From an uncultured Lachnospiraceae bacterium (lineage in GTDB: Bacteria; Bacillota; Clostridia; Lachnospirales; Lachnospiraceae): a stretch of 64,000 bases of DNA. A program made the translations under genes and the position numbers. Position 1 is the stretch's first letter, and each line of letters opens with the position of its first letter. Below the pieces are notes generated by a model. That model had not been told where the DNA came from and did no database searches. It saw only the letters and a program-made list of their open reading frames with translations. Positions 53,218 to 62,027 of the stretch are shown here, piece after piece. The stretch lies in the NCBI GenBank assembly GCA_910585545.1, contig CAJUFN010000009.1, positions 28,304-92,303 of the forward strand, written 5' to 3'.

Positions 53218-54966
53218 ATGAGTGAAAAAGTGATTATGCTTGGTAATGCGGCTATCGCCAGAGGCGCATATGAAGCAGGCGTAAAAGTGTCGGCTGCGTA
53301 TCCGGGAACACCAAGTACCGAGATCAGTGAGAATCTGGTACAGTATAAAGACGCTTTGTATTGTGAATGGGCACCGAACGAAAAGGTAGCGACAGAGGTT
53401 GCAATCGGAGCAAGTATCTCCGGTGTGCGTTCTATGGCGTGTATGAAGCATGTTGGATTAAATGTAGCATCCGACCCTTTGTATACGGTATCCTATATGG
53501 GCGTAAACGGCGGTCTGGTACTTGTGGTGGCAGATGATCCGGGACTTTACAGTTCTCAGAATGAACAAGATACAAGAATGGTAGCACGTGCTGCAGGCGT
53601 TCCGGTATTAGAACCGTCTGACAGTGCAGAAGCAAAAGAATACATGAAGCTTGCATTTGATTTGAGCGAACAGTTTGACCGTCCATTCATTCTTAGAACA
53701 ACGACAAGACTCGCACATTCTCAAGGGTTGGTAGAGTTGTGTGAACGTACGGAAATGCCAGATAAAACATATGAAAAAAACATAGCAAAGAATGTAATGA
53801 TGCCGGCTAATGCACAGGCTCGCCATATCGAGATAGAAAAGCGCATGCATGAACTTGCCGAAGCGGCAAATACACTCTCTGTAAATACGGTAGAGATGAA
53901 CGACACAAAAATCGGTGTGATTACAAGTGGTATTCCGTATCAGTATGTCAAAGAAGCGATGCCGGAAGCGTCCGTACTAAAGCTTGGTATGGTACATCCG
54001 CTGCCGAAGAAATTAATCGAAGACTTTGCAGCGAAGGTAGATACATTATATATTGTGGAAGAGCTGGAGCCGGTGATTGAAGAACAAGTAAGGTCATGGG
54101 GAATCAAAGCGGTTGGAAAAGAAATTTTAACAATTCAAGGCGAATACAGTGCCAATATGTTAAGAAAAGCGATCTTGGGTGAGACAGTGGAAGTAAAAGC
54201 TGCGGCAAGCGTGCCGATGCGTCCGCCGATTCTCTGTCCTGGATGTCCGCATAGAAGTGTATATCATGTGCTGAAAAAATTAGGTATTCATGCAGCAGGA
54301 GATATCGGCTGTTATACACTTGGAGCCGTTGCACCGCTTAGCGTGGTGGACAGCTGTATCTGTATGGGGGCAAGTATTTCAAGTCTTCACGGAATGGAAA
54401 AAGCAAAAGGCAAAGATTATGTGAAGAATTGGGTAGCAGTGATCGGTGATTCTACATTTTTACATACGGGTGTGAATTCACTTATGAATATGGTATATAA
54501 TCACGGCACAGGAACCGTTATGATTCTTGATAATTCTACAACAGGAATGACAGGTCATCAGGATCATGCAGCAACAGGAAAGACCTTGCAGGGAGATCCG
54601 ACGTATGCGATTGATATTCCTGCACTTTGCAGAACGATCGGTGTGAAGAATGTTATTGAGATCAACGCATTTGATATCGCAGAATTAGAGAAAGTGGTCA
54701 AAGAAGAGACGGCGAAAGATGAGGTTTCCGTTATCATTACGAAGACGCCATGCGTACTTCTTGACAAATCGAAGAAACCAGTGTATATCGCACATGCAGA
54801 CAAATGTAAGAAATGCGGTATGTGTATGAAACCGGGATGCCCGGCTATGACAAAGAATGAAGATGGAACAATCCATATTGATGATACAATGTGTACCGGA
54901 TGCGGACTTTGTGAGACACTTTGCAAATTTGGTGCAATCGAGATAGTAAAGGCGGGTGATAGGTGA
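53218..54966 (+). CDS. iorA: Indolepyruvate:ferredoxin oxidoreductase, alpha subunit
   Basis: A 582-residue subunit. The N-terminal pyruvate-ferredoxin-like domain I (MLGNAAIARGAYEAGVKVSA, YPGTPSTEIS) is followed by domain II and the TPP-binding domain (CPGCPHRSVYHVLKKLG, GDIGCYTLGAV, GDSTFLHTGVNSL). The C-terminal 2[4Fe-4S] ferredoxin has CKKCGMCMKPGC (~529) and CTGCGLCETLC (~560). It oxidatively decarboxylates indolepyruvate and related aryl 2-oxoacids to acyl-CoA. The stop overlaps the iorB start by one base. Confidence 0.95.
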   Translation: MSEKVIMLGNAAIARGAYEAGVKVSAAYPGTPSTEISENLVQYKDALYCEWAPNEKVATEVAIGASISGVRSMACMKHVGLNVASDPLYTVSYMGVNGGLVLVVADDPGLYSSQNEQDTRMVARAAGVPVLEPSDSAEAKEYMKLAFDLSEQFDRPFILRTTTRLAHSQGLVELCERTEMPDKTYEKNIAKNVMMPANAQARHIEIEKRMHELAEAANTLSVNTVEMNDTKIGVITSGIPYQYVKEAMPEASVLKLGMVHPLPKKLIEDFAAKVDTLYIVEELEPVIEEQVRSWGIKAVGKEILTIQGEYSANMLRKAILGETVEVKAAASVPMRPPILCPGCPHRSVYHVLKKLGIHAAGDIGCYTLGAVAPLSVVDSCICMGASISSLHGMEKAKGKDYVKNWVAVIGDSTFLHTGVNSLMNMVYNHGTGTVMILDNSTTGMTGHQDHAATGKTLQGDPTYAIDIPALCRTIGVKNVIEINAFDIAELEKVVKEETAKDEVSVIITKTPCVLLDKSKKPVYIAHADKCKKCGMCMKPGCPAMTKNEDGTIHIDDTMCTGCGLCETLCKFGAIEIVKAGDR

Positions 54967-55532
54967 TGACAAAAAATATTATGATTGTTGGTGTAGGAGG
55001 TCAGGGAACCTTACTTACGAGTAGAATTTTAGGCGGACTTGCCATCGCCGGAGGATATGATGTAAAGCTTTCTGAAGTACATGGAATGGCGCAAAGAGGA
55101 GGCAGCGTTGTAACATTCGTGCGTTATGGCGATAAAGTTGCAGAGCCAATCGTAGAAGAAGGTCAGGCCGACGTAATCATTGCATTTGAACGTCTTGAAG
55201 CGCTGCGTTACGTTCATTATCTGAAAAAAGACGGTGCACTCATTGCAAATGACTGGAGAATCGATCCAATGCCGGTTGTGATTGGAGCGGCAAAATACCC
55301 GGAAGGTATTTTGGAAGAGCTTGCAAAGGAATACCGCGTATATACGGTAGATGCAACCGAGGAAGCAAAAAAACTGGGAAATTCCAGAGTGTTTAATATG
55401 ATTGTACTTGGAATTGCAGCACAGCACATGGATTTTTCAAAGGAACTTTGGTATGAAGTGATTGAAAAAACTGTGCCGCCAAAAACAATTGAAATCAATA
55501 AAAAAGCATTTGAAGTTGGCTATCAGCTCTAG
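54966..55532 (+). CDS. iorB: Indolepyruvate:ferredoxin oxidoreductase, beta subunit
   Basis: A 188-residue subunit of the pyruvate/ketoisovalerate oxidoreductase gamma-domain type. Features: IMIVGVGGQGTLLTSRILGG, HGMAQRGGSVVTFVRYG and DVIIAFERLEALRYV. It forms the catalytic pair with IorA. GATAGGTG precedes the ATG, and translation is coupled with iorA. Confidence 0.94.
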   Translation: MTKNIMIVGVGGQGTLLTSRILGGLAIAGGYDVKLSEVHGMAQRGGSVVTFVRYGDKVAEPIVEEGQADVIIAFERLEALRYVHYLKKDGALIANDWRIDPMPVVIGAAKYPEGILEELAKEYRVYTVDATEEAKKLGNSRVFNMIVLGIAAQHMDFSKELWYEVIEKTVPPKTIEINKKAFEVGYQL

Positions 55533-55544
55533 GAGGTGCATTCG

Positions 55545-55955
55545 ATGAAACAATTATCTGTATTTGTAGAAAACCGTGCAGGAAGTCTTATGAGTGTGAC
55601 AACTGCGATCAATGAAGCGCGCGTTAACATTCGTGCGGTTGCATCTTTTGATACGCCGGATTTTGCGATCATGCGTCTTGTGGTAGATGAGCCGGAAGCA
55701 GCGAAAGATTATCTGACAAGCAAAGGATTTGTTGTAAGGATTCAGAATATTATTGGTGTGGAGCTTGAAGACAAACAAGGTAATCTAAACCATATGCTTG
55801 CAGTGATTGCAGAAAAAGGAATCAATGTTAATTATATTTATTCGTTTGTGATCCGAAATGGTCTTGCGCCGGTTATGGTATTTCATGCAGAAGACTATGA
55901 AGAAACCGTAAGACTTCTAAAAGAAGCGGGACTGAAAATTGTGGATGAATTATAA
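55545..55955 (+). CDS. Tandem ACT-domain protein
   Basis: A 136-residue protein made of two ACT domains: residues 3-67 (LSVFVENRAGSLMSVTTAIN) and 70-136 (IGVELEDKQGNLNHMLAVIA, INVNYIYSFV). ACT domains bind amino acids. Its place at the end of the paaK-iorA-iorB operon suggests sensing of an aromatic amino acid or modulation of the pathway. AGGAGG precedes the ATG at 55545, and a terminator follows. Confidence 0.9.
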   Translation: MKQLSVFVENRAGSLMSVTTAINEARVNIRAVASFDTPDFAIMRLVVDEPEAAKDYLTSKGFVVRIQNIIGVELEDKQGNLNHMLAVIAEKGINVNYIYSFVIRNGLAPVMVFHAEDYEETVRLLKEAGLKIVDEL

Positions 55956-55970
55956 GAATCAAAGTATGCA

Positions 55971-56002
55971 AAAAGGGAAACCATAATCTGGTTTCCCTTT
56001 TA
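55971..56002. terminator. Bidirectional terminator after the IorAB operon
   Basis: AAAAAGGGAAACCA and TGGTTTCCCTTTT form a strong stem with a 5-base loop between convergent transcription units. Confidence 0.85.
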
Positions 56003-56095
56003 TGCGCAATTTGTGCTTACGTTCATAATCATGTCATTCTAGTATAGCTTTCATATAAATGATGGAGCTTATATAAACATATATTAAAATTCTGA

Positions 56096-56296
56096 TTATA
56101 ATTTTACAACATTCGTTGCCTGCGGACCTTTGGTGCCTTCTGTGACATCGAATTCAACCGTCTGTCCTTCTTCAAGAGTTTTGAATCCATCCATGTTCAA
56201 ACCGGAATAATGAACAAATACATCATTACCAGCGTCATCACAAATGAAACCATAACCCTTCTGGTTGTTAAACCATTTTACAGTTCCTCTGCTCAT
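56096..56296 (-). CDS. Cold-shock protein (CspA family)
   Basis: A 66-residue single cold-shock domain. RNP1 KGYGFI and RNP2 DVFVHY are present in GTVKWFNNQKGYGFICDD and NDVFVHYSGLNM. It is an RNA chaperone that binds single-stranded nucleic acid. The start has GGAGG. The promoter lies about 85 bp upstream, giving the long 5' leader usual for csp genes. Confidence 0.95.
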   Translation of the reverse strand: MSRGTVKWFNNQKGYGFICDDAGNDVFVHYSGLNMDGFKTLEEGQTVEFDVTEGTKGPQATNVVKL

Positions 56297-56378
56297 GATA
56301 CACTACCTCCGTAAATCAAAATAATTACATGAACCGCAGTTAGATGGAGATATAACTATGCGATAATGATACAACATA

Positions 56379-56407
56379 AAAATAGCATGTTTTGTCAGAA
56401 AAGTCAA
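56379..56407 (-). promoter_or_regulatory. Promoter of the cold-shock gene
   Basis: On the minus strand, TTGACT (56407-56402) and TATTTT (56384-56379) are separated by 17 bp. The leader to the ATG is about 75 nt. Confidence 0.65.
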
Positions 56408-56581
56408 CGGTTTGTAAAGTGGGAATCATGAGAAATCAGAATTTTCAGAAATTGCCTTTTTATGAATTCTTGGAGTTTACTTATCTGTTAGAGTTTGTTA
56501 AAATTTATGGTATGTAGTAAGAAAACTTATAGAAATTTTCTACTATGGAAACCATAAGGAGAGAGACAAAGGAGGTACGAG

Positions 56582-57964
56582 ATGTTAGAAAAGATTTTTA
56601 AACTCAAAGAGAATAAGACAGATGTCAGAACAGAAATTATCGCAGGAATTACAACGTTTATGACAATGGCATATATTCTCGCGGTTAATCCGAGTATACT
56701 TGCCGAGGCAGGTATGGATCAGGGAGCCGTATTCACAGCAACTGCACTGGCGGCATTTCTTGGAACATTATTGATGGCATTTTTAGCAAATTATCCGTTT
56801 GCGCTGGCGCCTGGAATGGGATTGAATGCGTATTTTGCTTATACAGTCGTAATCGGGATGGGATATAGCTGGGAATTTGCATTGGCGGCAGTATTTGTAG
56901 AAGGAATCGTTTTTATAGTCTTATCTTTATTCAATATCAGGGAAGCAATCTTTAATGCGATCCCTTTGAACTTAAAATCGGCGGTTAGTGTTGGAATCGG
57001 TCTTTTTATTGCATTTATCGGTTTACAAAATGCCAATATCGTAATTGGCGGCTCTACGTTAGTCAGTCTGTTTTCATTGGATGGATACAATATGGCAAAA
57101 GGTGTAGAAGGTGCTATGAGCGATGTAGGAATCACGGTATTGCTTGCCATTGCAGGCGTGATTATTACTGCGATCCTTGTAGTAAAAAATATTAAAGGCA
57201 ATATTTTATGGGGGATTCTGATTACATGGATTCTTGGAATTATTTGTCAGGTGTCAGGTGTTTATGTACCAAATCCAGAGATCGGTTTTTACAGCCTGCT
57301 TCCGGATTTTAGTAATGGCCTTAGTATTCCAAGTCTTGCACCGGTATTTGGCAAACTGGACCTAAAGGGAATTTTTTCAGGAGAATTTTTGATCATTGTA
57401 TTTGCGTTCTTATTTGTAGATTTGTTTGATACGCTTGGAACGCTGATCGGGGTATCTGCCAAGGCAAATATGTTGGATGCAGATGGAAAGCTTCCTCGGA
57501 TCAAAGGTGCACTTCTTGCGGATGCGGTAGCGACGACGGCAGGCGCGGTACTTGGAACTTCTACAACAACGACTTTTGTAGAAAGTGCATCCGGAGTATC
57601 CGAAGGCGGACGTACCGGGCTTACCGCAGTGACAACAGCAATTTTATTTGGACTTGCTTTGTTTTTGTCACCGATTTTCCTCGCAATTCCTTCTTTTGCG
57701 ACAGCGCCGGCTCTTATTGTAGTAGGATTTTATATGCTGACAAATGTTGTTCATATTGATTTCAGTAATTATGCAGAATCAATTCCTTGCTTTATCTGTA
57801 TCGCGGCAATGCCATTTTTCTATAGCATTTCCGAAGGAATAGCAATGGGAGTTATTTCTTATGTGATAATCAATGTGGCAGCAGGAAAAGAAAATCGTAA
57901 GAAAATCAGTGCACTGATGTATGTGCTTGCGATTTTATTCGTATTAAAATATATTTTACTTTAA
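56582..57964 (+). CDS. NCS2/AzgA-type purine (guanine/hypoxanthine) permease
   Basis: A 460-residue membrane protein with about 13-14 helices. AzgA-type motifs: TEIIAGITTFMTMAYILAVN (~17), ALAPGMGLNAYFAYTVVIGM, FVDLFDTLGTLIGVSAKANM (~279) and LGTSTTTTFVESASGVSEGG (~322). It imports hypoxanthine, guanine or adenine with H+. AAAGGAGG precedes the start. No purine riboswitch pattern was seen in the 280 bp upstream. It is monocistronic. Confidence 0.93.
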   Translation: MLEKIFKLKENKTDVRTEIIAGITTFMTMAYILAVNPSILAEAGMDQGAVFTATALAAFLGTLLMAFLANYPFALAPGMGLNAYFAYTVVIGMGYSWEFALAAVFVEGIVFIVLSLFNIREAIFNAIPLNLKSAVSVGIGLFIAFIGLQNANIVIGGSTLVSLFSLDGYNMAKGVEGAMSDVGITVLLAIAGVIITAILVVKNIKGNILWGILITWILGIICQVSGVYVPNPEIGFYSLLPDFSNGLSIPSLAPVFGKLDLKGIFSGEFLIIVFAFLFVDLFDTLGTLIGVSAKANMLDADGKLPRIKGALLADAVATTAGAVLGTSTTTTFVESASGVSEGGRTGLTAVTTAILFGLALFLSPIFLAIPSFATAPALIVVGFYMLTNVVHIDFSNYAESIPCFICIAAMPFFYSISEGIAMGVISYVIINVAAGKENRKKISALMYVLAILFVLKYILL

Positions 57965-57966
57965 GG

Positions 57967-57998
57967 AAGGAGTGGTTCAAAATGAACCACTCCTTTTT
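57967..57998 (+). terminator. Terminator of the purine permease gene
   Basis: GGAGTGGTTC-AAAAT-GAACCACTCC is followed by TTTTT immediately after the stop codon. Confidence 0.9.
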
Positions 57999-58037
57999 GC
58001 ACTAGAAGTGTCTTCTTTTTAGCATTATACGAATTCT

Positions 58038-58868
58038 TCATGTCTTAAAAATGAAATTTGGGAAAATATCGGAAAATAAGCTATCAGAGTTTTGAGGAAT
58101 TTTCATAAGCTCAAAAAGCATATGTGCATCAAGTATGGGAAAATTTTTCAAAAATGTATAAACGAGTTGGTAGAAATCAGATAAGAAATGACGAAATTCT
58201 TTTTGGGGGATAACGAGATGCAAACAACATAATACGGTAACAAGGCAATTGTTATGTGTTGAACGAAATGCAGGAAGACATTGCTGTTTTTGACAGTAAA
58301 TGTGAAACTCTAAAAGAAAACGAACAATGTGGCAAAATTCTCTTTGGTCAGCAAGGTTATAGTGTTTCATAATGAGTGTTTGTATGGTGGACTTAGAACA
58401 GTAAAAAATATCGGAAGTAATATCAAAAGGAAGCGTATGTGTAAAATGCCAGGTGGAGTTGTAAGAGGGAGAAAGATGATACATCTCTGTGAAGACTTGA
58501 TATGAAGTGGAAATTTTATGGATAAGCTGCATAATATGCTTGGGATGTATTTGTTCGACAGCGTAGTGTTCAATATCAAGATAGGATTCTGGGGAGTGAT
58601 CGAAGCGTATACAAAAATAATGGGCAATCAGGGAGTTTAAGCTAGTTTGAAAAGACAGAAGAATTTCTGAAAAAAGCGCATGGAGTTGTTTGTTAAAGTG
58701 ATAAAAAGTAATGAGTTCAGTATGGGAGATAGGAAATACATGGTCTTTATATATGAGCTTTTGAAGAATTTTAGCGTATTGAATCATAGACGGCGGAAAG
58801 CCTTGAACGGCAAGGGCAGATGGTTGCAATGAGAAAGAAAGTTCATTTTGATTAGATGTATAAATCAT
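58038..58868 (-). CDS. Unknown His/Phe/Tyr-rich protein
   Basis: A 276-residue protein with a high content of His, Phe, Tyr and Leu and few Gly, with repeated H-x-x-x patterns (HTLPFDITSDIFYCSKSTIQ, EFCHIVRFLLEFHIYCQKQQ). I do not recognise the family. No signal peptide or clear transmembrane helix is visible, though several segments are hydrophobic. The frame extends upstream, but the ATG at 58868 is chosen because CCGGAGG precedes it. It stands between the purine permease and the broken substrate-binding gene. Confidence 0.65.
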   Translation of the reverse strand: MIYTSNQNELSFSLQPSALAVQGFPPSMIQYAKILQKLIYKDHVFPISHTELITFYHFNKQLHALFSEILLSFQTSLNSLIAHYFCIRFDHSPESYLDIEHYAVEQIHPKHIMQLIHKISTSYQVFTEMYHLSPSYNSTWHFTHTLPFDITSDIFYCSKSTIQTLIMKHYNLADQREFCHIVRFLLEFHIYCQKQQCLPAFRSTHNNCLVTVLCCLHLVIPQKEFRHFLSDFYQLVYTFLKNFPILDAHMLFELMKIPQNSDSLFSDIFPNFIFKT

Positions 58869-59007
58869 AATTATCCTCCGGTAAGTTCTAAAAGTTGTCT
58901 GTTGTATTAATTTATAAATATTATAAACTGAAAGTTGAGATATCGTCAATGAAGAAGAATGGTGAAAAAAGACAAAATGTGAAGAGAAATCAAGGAATTT
59001 GTAAGAA

Positions 59008-59038
59008 GAGGTGTGCCTTGCCAAGAAGACACACCTCG
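59008..59038 (-). terminator. Terminator of the substrate-binding protein gene remnant
   Basis: GAGGTGTG and CACACCTC form a perfect 8-bp stem a few bases after the stop codon on the minus strand, followed by TTCTT. Confidence 0.6.
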
Positions 59039-59043
59039 ATGTT

Positions 59044-59622
59044 TCATTTTGCTGCTTCTTTTGCAAATTCAGTTGTTACAAGATCTTCGTAAGGCGCACG
59101 TTTTTCCAGTTCCTGTGCATCTTCTAAAATGTCTTGTAAAAGTTCAAAACTTTCCTTTTCGAAAATAAGATCACCTTTCCAAGTATCCTGATCATAGTAA
59201 CGTTTTACGATTGTGGTAATGGTTTCTAAGTCATTTTCTTTGAATTGCGGTGCGATTATTTTTGCAATTTCTTCTGGTGTGTGCGCACCTACATAGTTCA
59301 TGCCTTTCTGTAAGGCGTTCGTAAATCCTTGAATGACATCTTTATTTTTATCTATATAGCTTTTCTTCGCGGAGAAGGCAGTATAAGGTACATAACCGCT
59401 ATCTTCGCCTAAAGATGCTACAACGTAGCCTTTGCCGGCAGATTCCAATGTTGTTGCGCCTGGCTCAAACTCAACAGTAAAATTACCCTGATCTTCAGAG
59501 AAAGCAGCTGCAGTAGAACCAAAGTCAATACTTTGATCGATATCTACATCTTTTGCTGGATCAATCCCTTGTTGTCTTAAAATATACTCAAAAACCATTT
59601 GCGGCATACCACCTGTCGCCAT
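59044..59622 (-). pseudogene. C-terminal fragment of an ABC transporter substrate-binding protein
   Basis: About 185 residues match the second half of NMT1/SsuA/ThiY-type periplasmic binding proteins: GGMPQMVFEYILRQQGIDPA, FEPGATTLESAGKGYVVASL, YTAFSAKKSYIDKNKDVIQG and FTNALQKGMNYVGAHTPEEI. The N-terminal half with the lipoprotein signal is absent. The frame runs straight into the mobile element, and the ATG at 59622 appears incidental. The gene was therefore interrupted by integration of the recombinase element; its 5' half should lie at the element's far end, beyond the window. Its original ligand (for example a thiamine precursor, sulfonate or nitrate) cannot be told. Confidence 0.85.
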
Positions 59623-61537
59623 CTTTATAATGTAAATATTTGTTCGATAATTGTTCAGAAGTCATTTGAACCGGTAAATCCGGCAGGTATTGATGCATCA
59701 ATACCGCAAGTTCTTCTTTTGTTTTCACAACATTGTAAGGTTTCAGCGGATTATCCGTATCTTCCAAAATTCCCAATTCTTTCATCAGATTGATATAAGG
59801 TAAGATACTTTGTTTCGTTTTCTTAAATCCCAATGCTGTGATATGTTCTGACAAGTATTTTGCAGATGTATATCCACGTTCATCTTCTATAATCAGCTTC
59901 ATTACAAGAGCGATTACAGTATTTTCCCGGCGATTCATCTCATCAGCAGGACTGTAATTGATTAAATCAGACAAACCATATTTTAAAGTAATTTCTGGCA
60001 TTCCCTCTTTATCTACGTCAATTCTCTCAATCAACAGTTCAATATCTCTTCGGTCAAGAGTTCCACCTGCAATGATTTTATCAACTACATCCAATGCGTT
60101 TCTCAATTTGTCCTTTACATCCGGTGTTTCTATAGTAGTTTCGTTCAGTTCTTTTTCCTGCATCTCCAAACCATGAATCTGCGCCAGTAGATCCTTTTGC
60201 ATAGAATCATAGGTTTCATGGATCAAATCCTCATTTTCAGATGCTATGGATAAATCTTTTATTTTTTGTGTTAAAAGTACCTTTAGTTGATTTTTTCGGT
60301 TTTGAATTTCTTCCTGAAGGTCCTGTCGTTTTTCTGTCAGCGTTTTCTTTTCTGCCTCAAAGTCCCTCATATCATATGTGGAAATCACTTCACAAAGCGC
60401 TTCTCTGCACAGTTTAATATAATTCAACACATCTTCCATCAAATCATTTTCCTCAATCAGATGTGCTTTCTCACAATAGCGCCTGCCTTTCGTATTATAG
60501 GTAGTACAAATATAATATTTTCTTTCTCTGCTGGATGTTTGACGCTTAATCGGTGTCAAACGACTTCCACAATCTTTACAAAACAAACAGCTTCCAAAAG
60601 GATTGGGAATTTCTGAACCAATCCATTCCCCCCTACTTCCACGATAATTCGTGCGATTACGCTTTTCCTTTAATTCCTGTACAAGAGAAAAAGTGGCTTT
60701 ATCAATAATTGCCGGATGATGATCTTCAAAAATACACTGTTCTTCTTTTGGAACACGTTTATCCTTTCCATGTACTGTATTTCTGGCACGTTTTCTTAAA
60801 CGAAAAGTTCCAATGTAAAAATCATTATCTAATAATTCTTTCACCATGCTGTCAGACCAAATGGTTGCGACTTTCTTTTTACTTATGCGACCTTCTTCAA
60901 TTTCTCGTTCTCGCTGTACCATAGAAGGCGTTGGGATACCCTGGTCGGTCAAATAATTTGCTATTTTGCGATAACCGGATCCGGAGATATATAGATCGTA
61001 AACCATTTTGATAAATTTTGCCTCTTTGGGAACGATTTTGATGATACTTTTGTCTTTCGTATCCCGACAATATCCGAAAGGTGGTTTTGTCATAAGAGTG
61101 CCTTCTTTTTGTCTAGCTCCGATCGCTCTTTTGATTTTCTTACTGGTATCTTTTACATAACGCTCATTGAACCATGTTTTAATTCCAATGGTGTCGTCGC
61201 TGGAATCAAAAGAATCGTAATTATCATCAATGACAATGAGATGTTTTCCCCGTTCCTGAAATTCATCCAAAAGCAAAAGAACCTTCGCATTATGTCTGCC
61301 AAGACGAGAGAAATCTTTCACATATACGGTATCAATATCTTTATCTAAATCAGCCATCATCTGTTGAAATCCTGGTCTGTCAAAAATATAACCTGATACT
61401 CCGTCATCTTCATACCATCGGTCAATAACCATTCCATGGTCAGATGCATACTGATTGATAATTAACTTCTGATTTTCTATAGAAACATAATTTCGCTTAT
61501 CGTCATCTCTTGAAAGACGCACATATCCAGCATTCAT
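59588..61537 (-). CDS. Large serine recombinase (site-specific integrase)
   Basis: A 649-residue recombinase. The resolvase catalytic domain shows S9 in AGYVRLSRDDDKRN and VYVKDFSRLGRH (~95). The recombinase domain (~165-275) contains GSGYRKIANYLTDQGIPTPS. The zinc ribbon has CKDCGSRL (~317) and the later CTT/C ligands. A long coiled coil (~370-460) precedes a DUF4368-like C-terminal part. It would integrate and excise the element. The start has AAAGGATGAGG. The last codons (DRWYAANGF) overlap the interrupted substrate-binding gene in another frame, so the C-terminus may be encoded by target-site DNA. Confidence 0.92.
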   Translation of the reverse strand: MNAGYVRLSRDDDKRNYVSIENQKLIINQYASDHGMVIDRWYEDDGVSGYIFDRPGFQQMMADLDKDIDTVYVKDFSRLGRHNAKVLLLLDEFQERGKHLIVIDDNYDSFDSSDDTIGIKTWFNERYVKDTSKKIKRAIGARQKEGTLMTKPPFGYCRDTKDKSIIKIVPKEAKFIKMVYDLYISGSGYRKIANYLTDQGIPTPSMVQREREIEEGRISKKKVATIWSDSMVKELLDNDFYIGTFRLRKRARNTVHGKDKRVPKEEQCIFEDHHPAIIDKATFSLVQELKEKRNRTNYRGSRGEWIGSEIPNPFGSCLFCKDCGSRLTPIKRQTSSRERKYYICTTYNTKGRRYCEKAHLIEENDLMEDVLNYIKLCREALCEVISTYDMRDFEAEKKTLTEKRQDLQEEIQNRKNQLKVLLTQKIKDLSIASENEDLIHETYDSMQKDLLAQIHGLEMQEKELNETTIETPDVKDKLRNALDVVDKIIAGGTLDRRDIELLIERIDVDKEGMPEITLKYGLSDLINYSPADEMNRRENTVIALVMKLIIEDERGYTSAKYLSEHITALGFKKTKQSILPYINLMKELGILEDTDNPLKPYNVVKTKEELAVLMHQYLPDLPVQMTSEQLSNKYLHYKDGDRWYAANGF

Positions 61538-61668
61538 GTCCTCATCCTTTCTGAAATATTATTTATAGAATAATGTAATATAATTATACATTGAAAAATC
61601 TTTTTCGTAAACGGATTCTCATATGATTTTACAATGAATTATATTATTATGAATAGTAATATAACTAT

Positions 61669-61693
61669 GGAAAACACGCTTTGCGAGTTTTCC
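61669..61693. other. Hairpin upstream of the recombinase gene
   Basis: GGAAAACACGC and GCGAGTTTTCC pair with one mismatch around a 3-base loop. It is followed within 8 bp by the long stem-loop at 61701-61753. Confidence 0.55.
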
Positions 61694-61700
61694 AAGTTAT

Positions 61701-61753
61701 CGCGGTAGTCGCCAAGGTCTCGTGCAAGCACTGACTTTGGCTCGTTACTCGCG
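61701..61753. ncRNA. Long stem-loop, possible structured RNA of the mobile element
   Basis: A 53-nt imperfect stem pairs CGCG with CGCG, AGT with ACT, GCCAAGGTC with GACTTTGGC and GTGC with GCAC around an AA loop. The pairing is too extended for chance and is not an ordinary terminator because no T tract follows on either side. It lies between the recombinase and the small ORF. It could be a regulatory RNA, an attachment or excision accessory site, or a transfer-origin element. Confidence 0.5.
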
Positions 61754-61760
61754 TAAATAA

Positions 61761-61783
61761 GGGCGAGAGAATGTCTCCCGCCC
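61761..61783 (-). terminator. Terminator of the repA-dnaC operon
   Basis: GGGCGAGAGA and TCTCCCGCCC pair with one mismatch around ATG, 8 bp after the small ORF's stop codon on the minus strand. Confidence 0.6.
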
Positions 61784-61790
61784 ATAGAAA

Positions 61791-61988
61791 TTACTGATTG
61801 ATTTCTTTTATATGGTTTCGAATCAACGCTTTTATTCCATTATGTATATTTTTATCCGGCTGCCCATCCGCAAACGTGACAACCCGAAAACCTATTTTCC
61901 TATATTTCTCCTTATCTGCCTCAAAGTCTTCTGAAGATGTATAATCTGTTCGCCACAAGTAATATGTAGGTTTCTGCAGAGCTATCAC
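61791..61988 (-). CDS. Small conserved mobile-element protein
   Basis: A 65-residue protein starting at GTG 61988 with a weak ribosome binding site. It reads TYYLWRTDYTSSEDFEADKE and YRKIGFRVVTFADGQPDKNI. I recall similar short proteins next to replication genes of Clostridia elements, but no function is known. The same frame is open upstream through 13 codons (ending IDIRNRKS) back to the TGA stop of the DnaC-like gene, so the true start may be earlier, or it may be expressed by read-through. Confidence 0.6.
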   Translation of the reverse strand: MIALQKPTYYLWRTDYTSSEDFEADKEKYRKIGFRVVTFADGQPDKNIHNGIKALIRNHIKEINQ

Positions 61989-62027
61989 ACTCTTTCTATT
62001 TCTGATGTCTATACTAAGATATAAACA

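Noticed and set aside
56408..56581. Purine riboswitch before the purine permease
   Set aside because: The conserved loop and junction bases of the purine aptamer could not be found in this stretch.
58869..59066. 66-codon N-terminal extension of the unknown protein
   Set aside because: The extension is low-complexity and overlaps the terminator and end of the substrate-binding remnant; GGAGG marks the ATG at 58868.
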